From Enterorhabdus sp. P55 (GTDB taxonomy: Bacteria; Actinomycetota; Coriobacteriia; Coriobacteriales; Eggerthellaceae), in NCBI RefSeq assembly GCF_009911695.1, contig NZ_QWKK01000013.1:1-37509 (forward strand): DNA of 37,509 bases, in the 5' to 3' direction. Shown piece after piece: positions 16,151 to 26,967 of this stretch. Each line of letters starts with the position of its first letter. Position 1 is the first letter of the stretch. The position numbers and the translations under genes were made by a program. Below the pieces are notes generated by a model that ran no database searches, had not been told where the DNA came from, and saw only the letters and a list, made by a program, of their open reading frames with translations.

Positions 16151-16879
16151 CTAGCCCTCGATCACCCGCGCCGAGCGCACGTTGCTCGAAGTGACCACCA
16201 CCACGCCGACCGATCCGCGCTCGGGAGACTCCACCACGAAGGCGCGGCCGCGATCCTCGCCGCCAGTGGTAAGCCCCTTCTCAGGCCCGGTGACCACCAC
16301 CACGTCCGCATGGTCGAAGGAGCCGATCAGGGCGGTTCGCCGAGTGAGGCAGACCACCAGCTCGGCGCCCTCCTCACGCAGGCGCTTCTCATAGAGCGCG
16401 AGCAGCGTGCCCGACGCGTAGGCGTCGAGGGAGTAGACGCCGATGCGCCGCCCGCCGGCGCGAAGCACCTGGGGCTCGACGTAGCGGGCAAGGTCGGAGG
16501 CGTCGATCGAGAGCACGGCGGCGTCCTTCTGCTCGTACATCGCGCGGACGTCGGAGACGAAGACGGCACCCTCCTCGTCCTCCACGGTATTGAAGGCGCC
16601 GAGGATGGGAAGGGTGGCCAGACCGATGCTGTTGGTGGCCGGATCGACAGGGGACTCGCCGGCGGGGGGCTCGTCGGCCACAGCCTCGTCGGGGCTCACG
16701 GTGCCCGAGTAGACGAGGACGGTGTAGCCGTCCATGCGGCCCACCGTGTCGTCAACGAAGGAGGCAGCCACGTTCCACGTGCGCGCCGTGGAGAAATAGC
16801 CGGTTAGCACCACGCCCGCGAACACGACGAGGAGCGCGAACACGACGAGGGCGATCTTTTCCCGTGAGGCCTTATCCAT
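16151..16879 (-). CDS. Membrane-anchored protein, distantly phosphatase-like
   Basis: A 242-residue protein from the ATG at 16879. Residues about 8-28 are a membrane segment (ALVVFALLVVFAGVVLTGYF), so the rest is probably outside. The core alternates strands and helices: YTVLVYSGT, GAVFVSDVRAMYEQKDAAVL, RRIGVYSLDAYASGTLLALY, GAELVVCLTRRTAL and HADVVVVTGPEKG. This order recalls 5'-nucleotidase/calcineurin-like phosphatases, but I do not see their metal-binding D-H, GD and GNH motifs, so catalysis is doubtful. The start is favoured because a -10 box lies nine bases upstream inside the longer open frame. It ends one base from the GH25 gene. Confidence 0.7.
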   Translation of the reverse strand: MDKASREKIALVVFALLVVFAGVVLTGYFSTARTWNVAASFVDDTVGRMDGYTVLVYSGTVSPDEAVADEPPAGESPVDPATNSIGLATLPILGAFNTVEDEEGAVFVSDVRAMYEQKDAAVLSIDASDLARYVEPQVLRAGGRRIGVYSLDAYASGTLLALYEKRLREEGAELVVCLTRRTALIGSFDHADVVVVTGPEKGLTTGGEDRGRAFVVESPERGSVGVVVVTSSNVRSARVIEG

Positions 16880-16888
16880 AATGATCGG

Positions 16889-16894
16889 ATTATA
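16889..16894 (-). promoter_or_regulatory. -10 element nine bases from a start codon
   Basis: A perfect TATAAT on the minus strand ends nine bases before the ATG at 16879. Transcription would begin at or within about two bases of the ATG, so the mRNA would be leaderless or nearly so. No good -35 is visible at 16-18 bp. Confidence 0.5.
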
Positions 16895-17017
16895 GCGTGA
16901 CCAGCCGTCGCGTCCCTTGGCACCCCCGGCCGACGGCCCGCCCGGACAGGAAAACCGCAACGCTTAAGGGGCCTTCAGAAACAGCTGGGAGCAGCCGCGC
17001 GGGGCGGCTAGCGGGCC

Positions 17018-18106
17018 TTAGGGCCCCTCGCGCTCGCTCACAAGGAAGATCATGGCGACGATGGCCGCAGCGCCCGCAGCATCCCACGCCGTCACCGGCG
17101 TCCCCAGCCAGCATGCCGCTATCACCATGGCCGAGACGGGCTCGATGCTCCCCAAAAGGCCGGCGCGCACCGGCCCGGCGTCCTTGATGCCCTGGACGAA
17201 CAGCAGGTAGGCCAGGATGGTTCCCACGCCCACGATGGCCGCGAACACCGCCCAGCCCTCGGGAGGGAGCGACACCGGCTGCTCCCAGGGGCGAAAGACG
17301 GCCAGGGCCACCGCACCGGCAATGGCCATGGCGACGCCTGTAACCAGAAACGAGCCGTACCGCGCGAGCGGCCGCACGGGCATGAGGTTGTAGAACGCAA
17401 GCGACACCGCCGATATGAGGCCCCAGGCCAGACCATCCGCAGGCACCGCGAGCGTCGACAGATCACCTTGGGTGGCGATGAGCAGGACGCCGATGAGCGC
17501 GCAGGCAAGGCCGGCCGCCTCGCGGCGGACGGGCGCCCGGCGCGCAGCCAAGCAGGCGTAGAGCATGATGAGGGCCAGGCCCAGCTGCTCGAGGAGCAGC
17601 GCCGTCCCCGCGCCCGCCGACCCGATGGCTGACAGGTAGCTCACCTGGGTGAGCAAGATGCCGAGCAGGGCGAAGCCGGCGATGCGCGCCAGGGAGGGCC
17701 CGTCGCGCAGGACGGACGCGGCACGACGCCGATCCCGCAGGAGGGCCAGCACGAGGAAGAACAGCGCCGCGCATGCCAGGCGCACGCAGGTGATCCACTC
17801 CACCGACACCCCGTAGCTTCCCATGAGCACCTCGGCACAATTGGCCGAGAAGCCCCAGAACACGCCGCCGAGAAGCGCGCACACCACCCCGCGAAGCAGC
17901 TGCGAGCGCCTCGCGGGCGCCTCGCCCTCCCCCGGCCACCTCTCAAGCCCAGGCCCCTCGACGTCATCTCGACGGGCGCCTGCGCCCACGCTCGCACCGC
18001 CCGCGCAGACAGATCCTCCAACCCCCTCGCGCTCCCTCACGCCCTCGCGTGGCCGGCGCGCCTCCTCGGACGCCGCCGGGCAGCCGCCGGCGTCGCCCCG
18101 GCCCAT
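17018..18106 (-). CDS. EamA/DMT-family permease
   Basis: A 362-residue protein with about ten membrane segments in two EamA repeats: the first from LLRGVVCALLGGVFWGFSAN to GVLLIATQGD, the second from GLAWGLISAVSLAFYNLMP to AAAIVAMIFLVSE. This family exports or imports amino acids, purines or other small metabolites; the substrate cannot be read from the sequence. The ATG at 18106 is three bases after the uvrA stop, with GGGAGA ahead, so it is probably co-transcribed with uvrA. The first 66 residues are hydrophilic Gly/Arg/Glu-rich and unlike the family; either they are a real extension or translation starts further in. Confidence 0.85.
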   Translation of the reverse strand: MGRGDAGGCPAASEEARRPREGVREREGVGGSVCAGGASVGAGARRDDVEGPGLERWPGEGEAPARRSQLLRGVVCALLGGVFWGFSANCAEVLMGSYGVSVEWITCVRLACAALFFLVLALLRDRRRAASVLRDGPSLARIAGFALLGILLTQVSYLSAIGSAGAGTALLLEQLGLALIMLYACLAARRAPVRREAAGLACALIGVLLIATQGDLSTLAVPADGLAWGLISAVSLAFYNLMPVRPLARYGSFLVTGVAMAIAGAVALAVFRPWEQPVSLPPEGWAVFAAIVGVGTILAYLLFVQGIKDAGPVRAGLLGSIEPVSAMVIAACWLGTPVTAWDAAGAAAIVAMIFLVSEREGP

Positions 18107-18109
18107 GCG

Positions 18110-20998
<2,889 letters not shown>

Positions 20999-21077
20999 AG
21001 ACTGGTTCGTTCCTCTGCTTCACGCACGGCGGCGAGGATCGTCCCTGCCGCCGGACTTAGGTTTTCTCAGGGCGCCC

Positions 21078-21104
21078 ATTCTAACCCAAAACCCTCGGCG
21101 ACAA
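21078..21104 (-). promoter_or_regulatory. Candidate uvrA promoter
   Basis: On the minus strand TTGTCG (21104-21099) and TAGAAT (21083-21078) are separated by 15 bp, slightly short of ideal. The -10 lies 79 bases before the uvrA start. Confidence 0.45.
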
Positions 21105-21115
21105 TCGCAGAACGG

Positions 21116-21127
21116 GAACTTTTGTTC
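21116..21127 (-). promoter_or_regulatory. LexA (SOS) box upstream of uvrA
   Basis: GAAC-AAAA-GTTC, within CGAACAAAAGTTCC, matches the Gram-positive LexA/DinR consensus CGAAC-N4-GTTYG closely. It lies immediately upstream of the candidate -35 of uvrA. SOS control of uvrA is established in many bacteria. Confidence 0.7.
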
Positions 21128-21180
21128 GTTGTTCAAAGAGTGTCCATAATTGGCAGCACGCGATCCGGCAGCCCGGCGCG

Positions 21181-21255
21181 CTAGAGGAAGAAGGGGATGT
21201 AGGCCAAGACGACGAGCGCGGCCCAGAACAGCGTCCTTGCCTTCTTGCGACTCAT
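21181..21255 (-). CDS. 24-residue single-pass membrane microprotein
   Basis: From the ATG at 21255 to a TAG at 21181. The start has a strong ribosome binding site, AAGGGAGGATCCC directly before ATG. The peptide begins MSRKKARTLF with four basic residues, continues WAALVVLAYI and ends PFFL, so it is one membrane-spanning helix with its basic N-terminus inside. It lies about 180 bases upstream of uvrA on the same strand, before the LexA box and promoter, so it probably has its own transcript. I do not recognise a family. Small proteins of this shape often bind larger membrane proteins or act as stress or toxin-like peptides; nothing here decides between these. Confidence 0.6.
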   Translation of the reverse strand: MSRKKARTLFWAALVVLAYIPFFL

Positions 21256-21496
21256 GGGATCCTCCCTTCGCCGGTTCCCGCGGCGTCCCGCCGCAGGGTT
21301 TCAGCTCTTGGAGGCGATTGTCCCGCGTCCACGCCGATCCACGCCGAACGCGCACCGTCTGTCCCAAGACCGGTGACGTTCAGAGGGGCTCGCGTAGGTC
21401 AGCCGGAGCCGTCCCGTCACCTTGCCACGCCACCGTCATCAGGCCGCCATGGGCCGGTAACCACGGCCAATCCGGCGCGGAAGGCGCTGTCCGGTC

Positions 21497-22447
21497 CTAG
21501 GCGCGCGGATGGGCCGCCGCGTGGACGGCGCGCAGCCGCTCGGGCGAGACGTGCGTGTAGATCTGCGTGGTCGACAGGCTCACGTGCCCGAGCATCTCCT
21601 GCACCGAGCGCAGGTCCGCACCGCCGGAGAGCAGGTCTGTCGCGAAGGTGTGGCGCATGTCGTGCGGCGAGAGGCTGTCGTCTAAGCCGGCGGCGCGAAC
21701 CGTGGCCTTGAACATCTTGCGCATGGCGTCGGTTCCCATGGGATTGCCGCGCGACGAGACGAAGAACCGGTCACACCCCCTTCCGGCCAGCAGCTTAGGA
21801 CGCGCCGCCAGCAGATAGCCGCGCATGGCGTCGAGGGCCATCTCATGCAGCGGGATGATGCGCTCCTTCGCGCCCTTTCCGAGCACCTTGACCTGACGTT
21901 GCTCGAAGTCCACGCCGTCGAGGGCAAGCCCCGAGGCCTCGGAGATACGGGCGCCGCAGGCATAGAGGAACTCGAGGAGGGCCAGGTCACGCATGTCCTG
22001 AGGGGTCTGCACGCGGGGGGTGCCGTCCAGCTGCCGCTTTCCGTGGACGGCCAGCAGGCGCGCCATGTCGGCGGCGGGGATGACCTTCGGCAGCGATGCG
22101 GGAACCTTCGGCCCCTGAAGGACGCTCGCCGGATCAGACTCCACGCGCCCGGTCACGTTGAGCCAGCGGAAGAAGCCGCGCACGGCCGACAGGCGGCGAT
22201 TGACCGTCCTGCGGGCATAGCGGGCCTGGTCGAGCTCGCCCAGGTAGCGACGCAGCTGGCGGTGGGTGACGGCGAGGGGATCGACGCCAACGCGCGCCGC
22301 CCAGCGCAGGTAGTCGAGAAGGTCGATCCGGTAGGCGCGAACCGTATGGGGCGAGAGCCCGCGCTCGACGCGCAGAGCCCCGCAGAAGGCCTCCAGGTCA
22401 TCCACCCCCGGCAGCGCCTCGTCTTCAGGCGAGAGGTCGGCTGCCAT
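21497..22447 (-). CDS. xerC: Tyrosine recombinase XerC/XerD
   Basis: A 316-residue protein from the ATG at 22447, one base after the trmFO stop, so coupled to it. The N-terminal SAM-like DNA-binding domain (about 15-110) has GLSPHTVRAYRIDLLDYLRW. The catalytic domain holds all expected residues: Arg in CGARISEASGL, Lys in GKGAKERIIPL, HDMRHTFAT, LGHVSLSTTQIYTH with the nucleophile Tyr. It resolves chromosome dimers at dif sites; with one Xer protein here and no partner in view, XerC versus XerD is uncertain. The trmFO neighbour favours the xerC/codV position known from Bacillus. Confidence 0.93.
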   Translation of the reverse strand: MAADLSPEDEALPGVDDLEAFCGALRVERGLSPHTVRAYRIDLLDYLRWAARVGVDPLAVTHRQLRRYLGELDQARYARRTVNRRLSAVRGFFRWLNVTGRVESDPASVLQGPKVPASLPKVIPAADMARLLAVHGKRQLDGTPRVQTPQDMRDLALLEFLYACGARISEASGLALDGVDFEQRQVKVLGKGAKERIIPLHEMALDAMRGYLLAARPKLLAGRGCDRFFVSSRGNPMGTDAMRKMFKATVRAAGLDDSLSPHDMRHTFATDLLSGGADLRSVQEMLGHVSLSTTQIYTHVSPERLRAVHAAAHPRA

Positions 22448-22448
22448 G

Positions 22449-23861
22449 CTAGCAGGCTCCCGCCCCGGCCGCGGCCGGCCAAGTAGGCGGCGTCCCTCCG
22501 CCCGGCGCGAGCAGCCCCGCCTCCTCGAGCGCCCGGGCATAGGCCTCAAGCGCCGTCGCCCCGCGCTCGGCGTAGGCATGGTAGCGAGCGCCCTTGTTGC
22601 GGATCGGCGGATCAAGCGGCTCCATGATGCCGAAGTTCACGTGCATGGGCTGGTAGTCAACGGTCGCAGGGTCGGTGGCGTAGGAGAGCAACGCCCCGTA
22701 GGCCGTCTGCCGCGGCAGCGCGGGAAGGACCGTGCCGCGCAGGTCGGCGGCGACGGCCAGGGCCGCGTGCAGCCCCGAGCGGATGGCCTCGGCATAGCCC
22801 TCGGTGCCGGCGAGCTGGCCGGCCACGTAGATGGGTGCCGGCAGGCGCCGCGCGGCCCCCGTCACGAGCCTCCCGTGATCGTCGAGCAGGCGCGGCGCGT
22901 CGATGAACGTGTTGCGGTGCATCACGCCATAGCGGGCGAACTCCGCATGCTCGAGGCCCGGCACCATCCGAAAGACCCGCTCCTGCTCGGGAAAGGCCAG
23001 GTTCGTCTGGAATCCCACCAGGTTGTAGCTCTGGCCGCAGGCATCCTCGGCCCGCAGCTGCAGGGCCGCCCAGGGGCGCCGTCTGGTACGCGGATCGATG
23101 AGCCCTACCGGCTTCAAGGTACCGAAGCGCGGCGCATCCCGCCCAGCGCGGGCGATCTCCTCGATGGGCTGGCAGGCTTGGAAGAGGTCCTTCGACCCGA
23201 AGGCCTTGTCGATGACGCGGCGCGCGCCGAGGAGCGCATCGATGAACGCCTCGTACTCGTCGCGGTCAAAAGGAGCGTTGAGGTAGTCGCCCGCGCCCTC
23301 CTCGTAGCGGCTCTGGCGAAACAGGCGCCCGTAGTCAAGCGAGTCAGCCATGACCACCGGCGCGGCAGCATCGTAGAAGGCCAGGTGATCGGCGCCGGCG
23401 AGGGCGGCGAGGGAGTCCGAGAGCGCCTCTGAGGTGAGCGGGCCGGTGGCGAGCACCACCGCGTCGGCCCGGGCCGCCTCGGCAGCCACGTCTGCGGCTT
23501 CCTCGCGGACGAGCTCGATGAGGGGCGCCGTCTCCACCTGGGCGGTCACGTCCGCGGAGAACGCAGCACGGTCGACCGCCAGGGCGCCGCCTGCCGCCAC
23601 CCGATGGCGGCGCGCCGCGGCGAAGAGCGGCGAGCCCAGCCGGGCAAGCTCGGTCTTGAGCATGCCCGCGGCGCTGTCGGGCTTGGTGGACTTGAGGGAG
23701 TTGGAGCACACGAGCTCGGCCAGGCCGTCGGTGTGGTGCACCGCCGTTGGCGTGGCCGGGCGCATCTCCACCAGCCGCACGGCGATGCCGCGCGCTGCCA
23801 GCGACAGGGCAGCCTCGCTCCCCGCAAGACCGCCCCCTATGACCGTGACGTTCTTCTTCAT
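22449..23861 (-). CDS. trmFO: Methylene-THF:tRNA (uracil-54-C5) methyltransferase
   Basis: A 470-residue flavoprotein from the ATG at 23861 (an in-frame ATG at 23873 is also possible). The start MKKNVTVIGGGLAGSEAALS gives the FAD-binding Rossmann motif. Further marks of the family are VEMRPATPTAVHHTDGLAEL followed by VCSNSLKS, LATGPLTSEALSDSLAAL, and IYVAGQLAGTEGYAEAI. It methylates U54 in the T-loop of tRNA using methylene-tetrahydrofolate. It is coupled to xerC and preceded by the toxin-antitoxin pair. The 75-bp gap upstream has no visible promoter. Confidence 0.95.
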   Translation of the reverse strand: MKKNVTVIGGGLAGSEAALSLAARGIAVRLVEMRPATPTAVHHTDGLAELVCSNSLKSTKPDSAAGMLKTELARLGSPLFAAARRHRVAAGGALAVDRAAFSADVTAQVETAPLIELVREEAADVAAEAARADAVVLATGPLTSEALSDSLAALAGADHLAFYDAAAPVVMADSLDYGRLFRQSRYEEGAGDYLNAPFDRDEYEAFIDALLGARRVIDKAFGSKDLFQACQPIEEIARAGRDAPRFGTLKPVGLIDPRTRRRPWAALQLRAEDACGQSYNLVGFQTNLAFPEQERVFRMVPGLEHAEFARYGVMHRNTFIDAPRLLDDHGRLVTGAARRLPAPIYVAGQLAGTEGYAEAIRSGLHAALAVAADLRGTVLPALPRQTAYGALLSYATDPATVDYQPMHVNFGIMEPLDPPIRNKGARYHAYAERGATALEAYARALEEAGLLAPGGGTPPTWPAAAGAGAC

Positions 23862-23935
23862 GGGCGCCAGCATACCAGAACCCGCGCCAACAGGCGGCTC
23901 CCGCAGGCAGACGGGCAGAAGACGACCACGGACCC

Positions 23936-24202
23936 CTAGCCCTCCGCCAGGCGCAGACGCTTCTCCTTCTCCTCGTCGAGGCGCTGAGCTAGCCACATGA
24001 CGATGAGGGACTGGCGACTGATGCACAGCCGGTCGGACTCGCGGTCGAGCTCCTCGATCATCCAGGGGGACATGGTGATGTTGACCTTACGCGCCGTAGC
24101 AGCGCAGATCTCCGTACCCGGTATCATGTAGGGCGTCATGTCCACGCCCTCGTCGAACATGCGGTCAAGCTCGCTAGCGGTCGGCGTTTCGCGCTCGGTC
24201 AT
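23936..24202 (-). CDS. BrnA/CopG-like antitoxin
   Basis: An 88-residue protein from the ATG at 24202, preceded by GGAAGGAG at ten bases. The N-terminal part is acidic (ELDRMFDEGVDMTPYM), the region a toxin inhibitor would use. The C-terminal part has a ribbon-helix-helix pattern: strand KVNITMSPW, helix MIEELDRESDRL, turn, helix SRQSLIVMWLAQRL. It overlaps the BrnT-like gene by 29 nt, in the usual toxin-first order of brnTA. It should neutralise the toxin and repress the shared promoter. The match to BrnA is by layout more than by close sequence. Confidence 0.75.
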   Translation of the reverse strand: MTERETPTASELDRMFDEGVDMTPYMIPGTEICAATARKVNITMSPWMIEELDRESDRLCISRQSLIVMWLAQRLDEEKEKRLRLAEG

Positions 24203-24458
24203 AGCAACTCATCTCCTTCCTCGTCGCCCGTCGCACCGAGATGAGGCGGGTAGCCCCCAGCCGCTCCACGAAGACAGCCGACCAGCAACATCCGCCATAG
24301 CGGGCGATGAGCATCTCCCGCTCCTCGCCCCGGCTTTCAAGCGATGCCGAGATCCGATGCCGATCCTCCCAGAGCCGCTGGGCCTCCTCGAAGTCGATGC
24401 CGTGCTTGGCCAAGTTGGCCCTGCTTTTTGCGACATTATAGATAAAACGGGTTTTCAT
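24174..24458 (-). CDS. BrnT-like ribonuclease toxin
   Basis: A 94-residue protein from the ATG at 24458. It carries the BrnT pattern: FIYNVAKSRANLAKHGIDFE, then EAQRLWEDRH, a SRGEEREMLIARYGG strand pair, and RLISVRRATRKEMSCYDRAR at the end (the family's R-I-I-S-A-R-x-A-x-x-x-E-x-x-x-Y). BrnT toxins are RelE-fold ribonucleases that stop translation. The upstream flank is markedly AT-richer than neighbouring genes, suggesting acquisition by transfer. It lies 58 bases after the dprA stop. The ribosome binding site is weak (GATAGG next to ATG). Confidence 0.82.
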   Translation of the reverse strand: MKTRFIYNVAKSRANLAKHGIDFEEAQRLWEDRHRISASLESRGEEREMLIARYGGCCWSAVFVERLGATRLISVRRATRKEMSCYDRARNADR

Positions 24459-24486
24459 CCTATCATGCGCCTTCCGTATATTCAAT

Positions 24487-24505
24487 AAGTATCTATGGGA
24501 TACCT
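24487..24505. promoter_or_regulatory. Candidate operator of the toxin-antitoxin pair
   Basis: AAGTATC (24487-24493) and GATACCT (24499-24505) form an inverted repeat with one mismatch around TATGG, in an AT-rich stretch 29 bases upstream of the toxin start. brnTA-type modules are known to repress their own promoter, so this is a plausible binding site. Confidence 0.4.
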
Positions 24506-24516
24506 TCTGGCTTTTT

Positions 24517-25446
24517 CTATCGCACCCCCACGCACGGCCCGTAGCGGCCGTCGGGGTAGCGGGCCACCAGCCCGTCGCGCTGGGCCTCGGCGAGCCACAC
24601 CATGAGCCAGGTGACGGCATCGGTGCCCCGTCGGTGGCGCAGGGCCAGCTCGCGCAGGGCCTCCATCCCCAGGGGCTCCGCCTGGATCGCCGCCAGGAGC
24701 GCGGCCTCGGCGCCACGGGGAGGCGGAGGTGCGCCCGTCTCCGGGATCGGCGCGGCCTCCTGGCGCAGGCAGCCGAAGCTCGCCAGCAGCGCATCGGCGA
24801 AGGCCTCGTCGTCCACGATCGGCACTGCTCCCTGGTAGATGAGGCGGTTCGCCCCGCGCGAGGCCGCGGACGTGATGGCGCCGGGAACCACGAGCACCTC
24901 GCGCCCGGCGGCCAGCGCCGCATCAGCCGTCGAGAACGTCCCCGAGGGCAGCCCCGCCTCCACGATGAGCGTCGCCCGGGCCAGCCCCGCGATGAGCCGG
25001 TTGCGTTCGCGGAAGGTGAAGGGCAGGGGCGCGTAGCTCCACTCATGCTCGGACACAAGCGCCCCGCCGGCGTCCACGATGCGCTGGAACAGCCCCAGAT
25101 TCTGGCGCGGGTAGGGCTCGTCGATGCCGCCGCCCAGGAAGGCGACGGTGGGCGCGCCGGCGGCCAGCGCCGCCTCATGGGCTACCGCATCGCAGCCTCG
25201 CGCTCCCCCGGACACGATGGCGAGGCCCCGCTCGGCCGCCATGCCTGCGAAGCGCCGTGCGCAGCCGAGCCCGTAGGGGGTCGCCTTACGCGCCCCCACC
25301 ACCGCCAGACCGGGCAGGAGGGCCTGCGGGTTTCCTGCCACGTAGAGGCGCGCCGGCGGGCGATCTACCTCCTCGAGCCGCTCTGGGTAGCCCGCCCTCC
25401 CCCGCTCCAGCACGCAGCGCTCGCCGCGTATCGCTCGCTCCCCCAC
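24517..25446 (-). CDS. dprA: DNA-processing protein DprA
   Basis: A 309-residue protein from a GTG at 25446, three bases after the comM stop. The Rossmann-like DprA core has LAVVGARKATPYGLGCARR, the nucleotide or ssDNA motif VSGGARGCDAVAHEAAL, FLGGGIDEPYP, SEHEWSYAPLPFTFRERNR and VEAGLPSGTFSTADAAL. A C-terminal winged helix (about 245-305) follows a Pro-rich linker. DprA loads RecA on incoming single-stranded DNA in transformation. With comM next to it, this suggests competence is retained, though no DNA-uptake genes are in the window. Confidence 0.95.
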   Translation of the reverse strand: MGERAIRGERCVLERGRAGYPERLEEVDRPPARLYVAGNPQALLPGLAVVGARKATPYGLGCARRFAGMAAERGLAIVSGGARGCDAVAHEAALAAGAPTVAFLGGGIDEPYPRQNLGLFQRIVDAGGALVSEHEWSYAPLPFTFRERNRLIAGLARATLIVEAGLPSGTFSTADAALAAGREVLVVPGAITSAASRGANRLIYQGAVPIVDDEAFADALLASFGCLRQEAAPIPETGAPPPPRGAEAALLAAIQAEPLGMEALRELALRHRRGTDAVTWLMVWLAEAQRDGLVARYPDGRYGPCVGVR

Positions 25447-25449
25447 GGC

Positions 25450-26967
25450 TCATCCCCCCATTCCCTCGCGCAGCCGGAAGCCGAGCGCCTCGGCCAGGTG
25501 CCCGCGTCCCACGGCGGACGCCTCATCCATGTCCGCCAGGGTGCGCGCCACGCCCAGGGTGCGGATGATGCCGCGTCCGCTCATGCGCCAGGAGCGTGCC
25601 ATCGACTCGAGGAAGGCGCGATCCTCCTCAGACAGGCGGCAGCGGGCCACCGTCTGCGCCGGCCCCGGCGGGCCGTCATCTGCGCGCGCCTCGCGCCAGG
25701 ACGCATAGGCCCGCGCGCGCAGCACCCCCTCGCGCAGCGTAGCCGAGTCCGTGCCGCCGCCCGTGGCCATCACGCTCTCCGGCGGCAGGCGCTGGACGTC
25801 GAGCTGCAAGTCGATGCGGTCCATGAGCGGGCCGCCGATGCGCCCCTGGTACTGGCGCACCTGCTGGTCGGTGCAGCGGCACTCTCGCTCGCCGTCAGCC
25901 GCCCCGTAGTAGCCGCAGGGGCACGGATTGGCCGCGGCGGCCAGCATGAACCGCGCTGGCAACGTCACGCTGCCCTCGGCCCGGGTGATGCGCACCACCC
26001 CCGACTCCATGGGCTGGCGCATGCTCTGAAGCGTCGAGCCGTGGAACTCCGGCAACTCGTCTAAGAACAGAACCCCCTGGTGCGCAAGGGATATCTCACC
26101 GGGCCTCACGGGGCTGCCGCCTCCGACGAGGCCTGCCTGAGATGCGCTGTGATGCGGGCTGCGGAAGGGCCGCCGACCTGCCAGGATGGGCGTTACGTCC
26201 TCGCCGGCCACCGAGTGGACCACGGCGGCCTCGAGCATCTCGTCCTGGGAAAGCGGGGGCAGGATGGTGGTCAGCCGCGAGGCGAGGAGCGTCTTGCCGC
26301 TGCCAGGCGGCCCCACGAGCAGCACGCCGTGGCCGCCGGCAGCCGCCACCTGAAGCGCCCGCTTCGCCACCTCATGACCCGCCACGTCGCTGAAGTCCGG
26401 CGCGCCATCCTCCACAAAGGCCGTGCCGCGCGGCCCGGCAGCCAAGGGACGCGGCCCCGGGCCACCGGGCCGCAGGTCAGAGAGGCGCGCGATGCCGAGC
26501 TGCTCCACCTCTCCGAGGGGCAGGCGCGCGGCATCGGCGCTGCCTACGAGGACGAGCCCCCGGTTGCGCGCGCAGATGCCGAAGGCGAGCGCCCCGGCAG
26601 CCGGGCGCACACTTCCCTCAAGCGAAAGCTCCCCGACGAACAGCCGCCCCCTGAGCGCAGCGGGATCGAGCTGGCCTGTGGCCGCCAGCACGCCCACCGC
26701 TATGGGAAGGTCGAATCCGGTGCCGGTCTTGCGCAGGTCGCCCGGCGCCAAGTTCACCACGACCTTCTCGTTGGGCATGGCGAAGCCGGAGGCGCGGATA
26801 GCGGCGCGCACGCGCTCGCGGGCCTCCTGAACGGCCGCGTCGGGCATCCCCACCACCGCCATGCCGGGAATGCCCCCGGAGACAGCCACCTCTACCGCCA
26901 CGGGAAGCGCCTCCACCCCGCGCAGGGTCGCCCCCGTCACCGAGCAGCGGCTGCACGCGGCCGTCAT
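25450..26967 (-). CDS. comM: YifB/ComM family AAA+ ATPase
   Basis: A 505-residue protein. The N-terminal ChlI-like domain has GIPGMAVVGMPDAAVQEARE and VNLAPGDLRKTGTGFDLPIA. The Mg-chelatase-type AAA core has VGPPGSGKTLLA (Walker A), VLFLDELPEF (Walker B), FRSPHHSASQAGLVGGG and the zinc-like AAANPCPCGYYG with CRCT. The C-terminal domain ends with helices GRGIIRTLGVARTLADMD. ComM drives branch migration during integration of foreign DNA. Its ATG overlaps the yraN stop (ATGA). Confidence 0.95.
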   Translation of the reverse strand: MTAACSRCSVTGATLRGVEALPVAVEVAVSGGIPGMAVVGMPDAAVQEARERVRAAIRASGFAMPNEKVVVNLAPGDLRKTGTGFDLPIAVGVLAATGQLDPAALRGRLFVGELSLEGSVRPAAGALAFGICARNRGLVLVGSADAARLPLGEVEQLGIARLSDLRPGGPGPRPLAAGPRGTAFVEDGAPDFSDVAGHEVAKRALQVAAAGGHGVLLVGPPGSGKTLLASRLTTILPPLSQDEMLEAAVVHSVAGEDVTPILAGRRPFRSPHHSASQAGLVGGGSPVRPGEISLAHQGVLFLDELPEFHGSTLQSMRQPMESGVVRITRAEGSVTLPARFMLAAAANPCPCGYYGAADGERECRCTDQQVRQYQGRIGGPLMDRIDLQLDVQRLPPESVMATGGGTDSATLREGVLRARAYASWREARADDGPPGPAQTVARCRLSEEDRAFLESMARSWRMSGRGIIRTLGVARTLADMDEASAVGRGHLAEALGFRLREGMGG

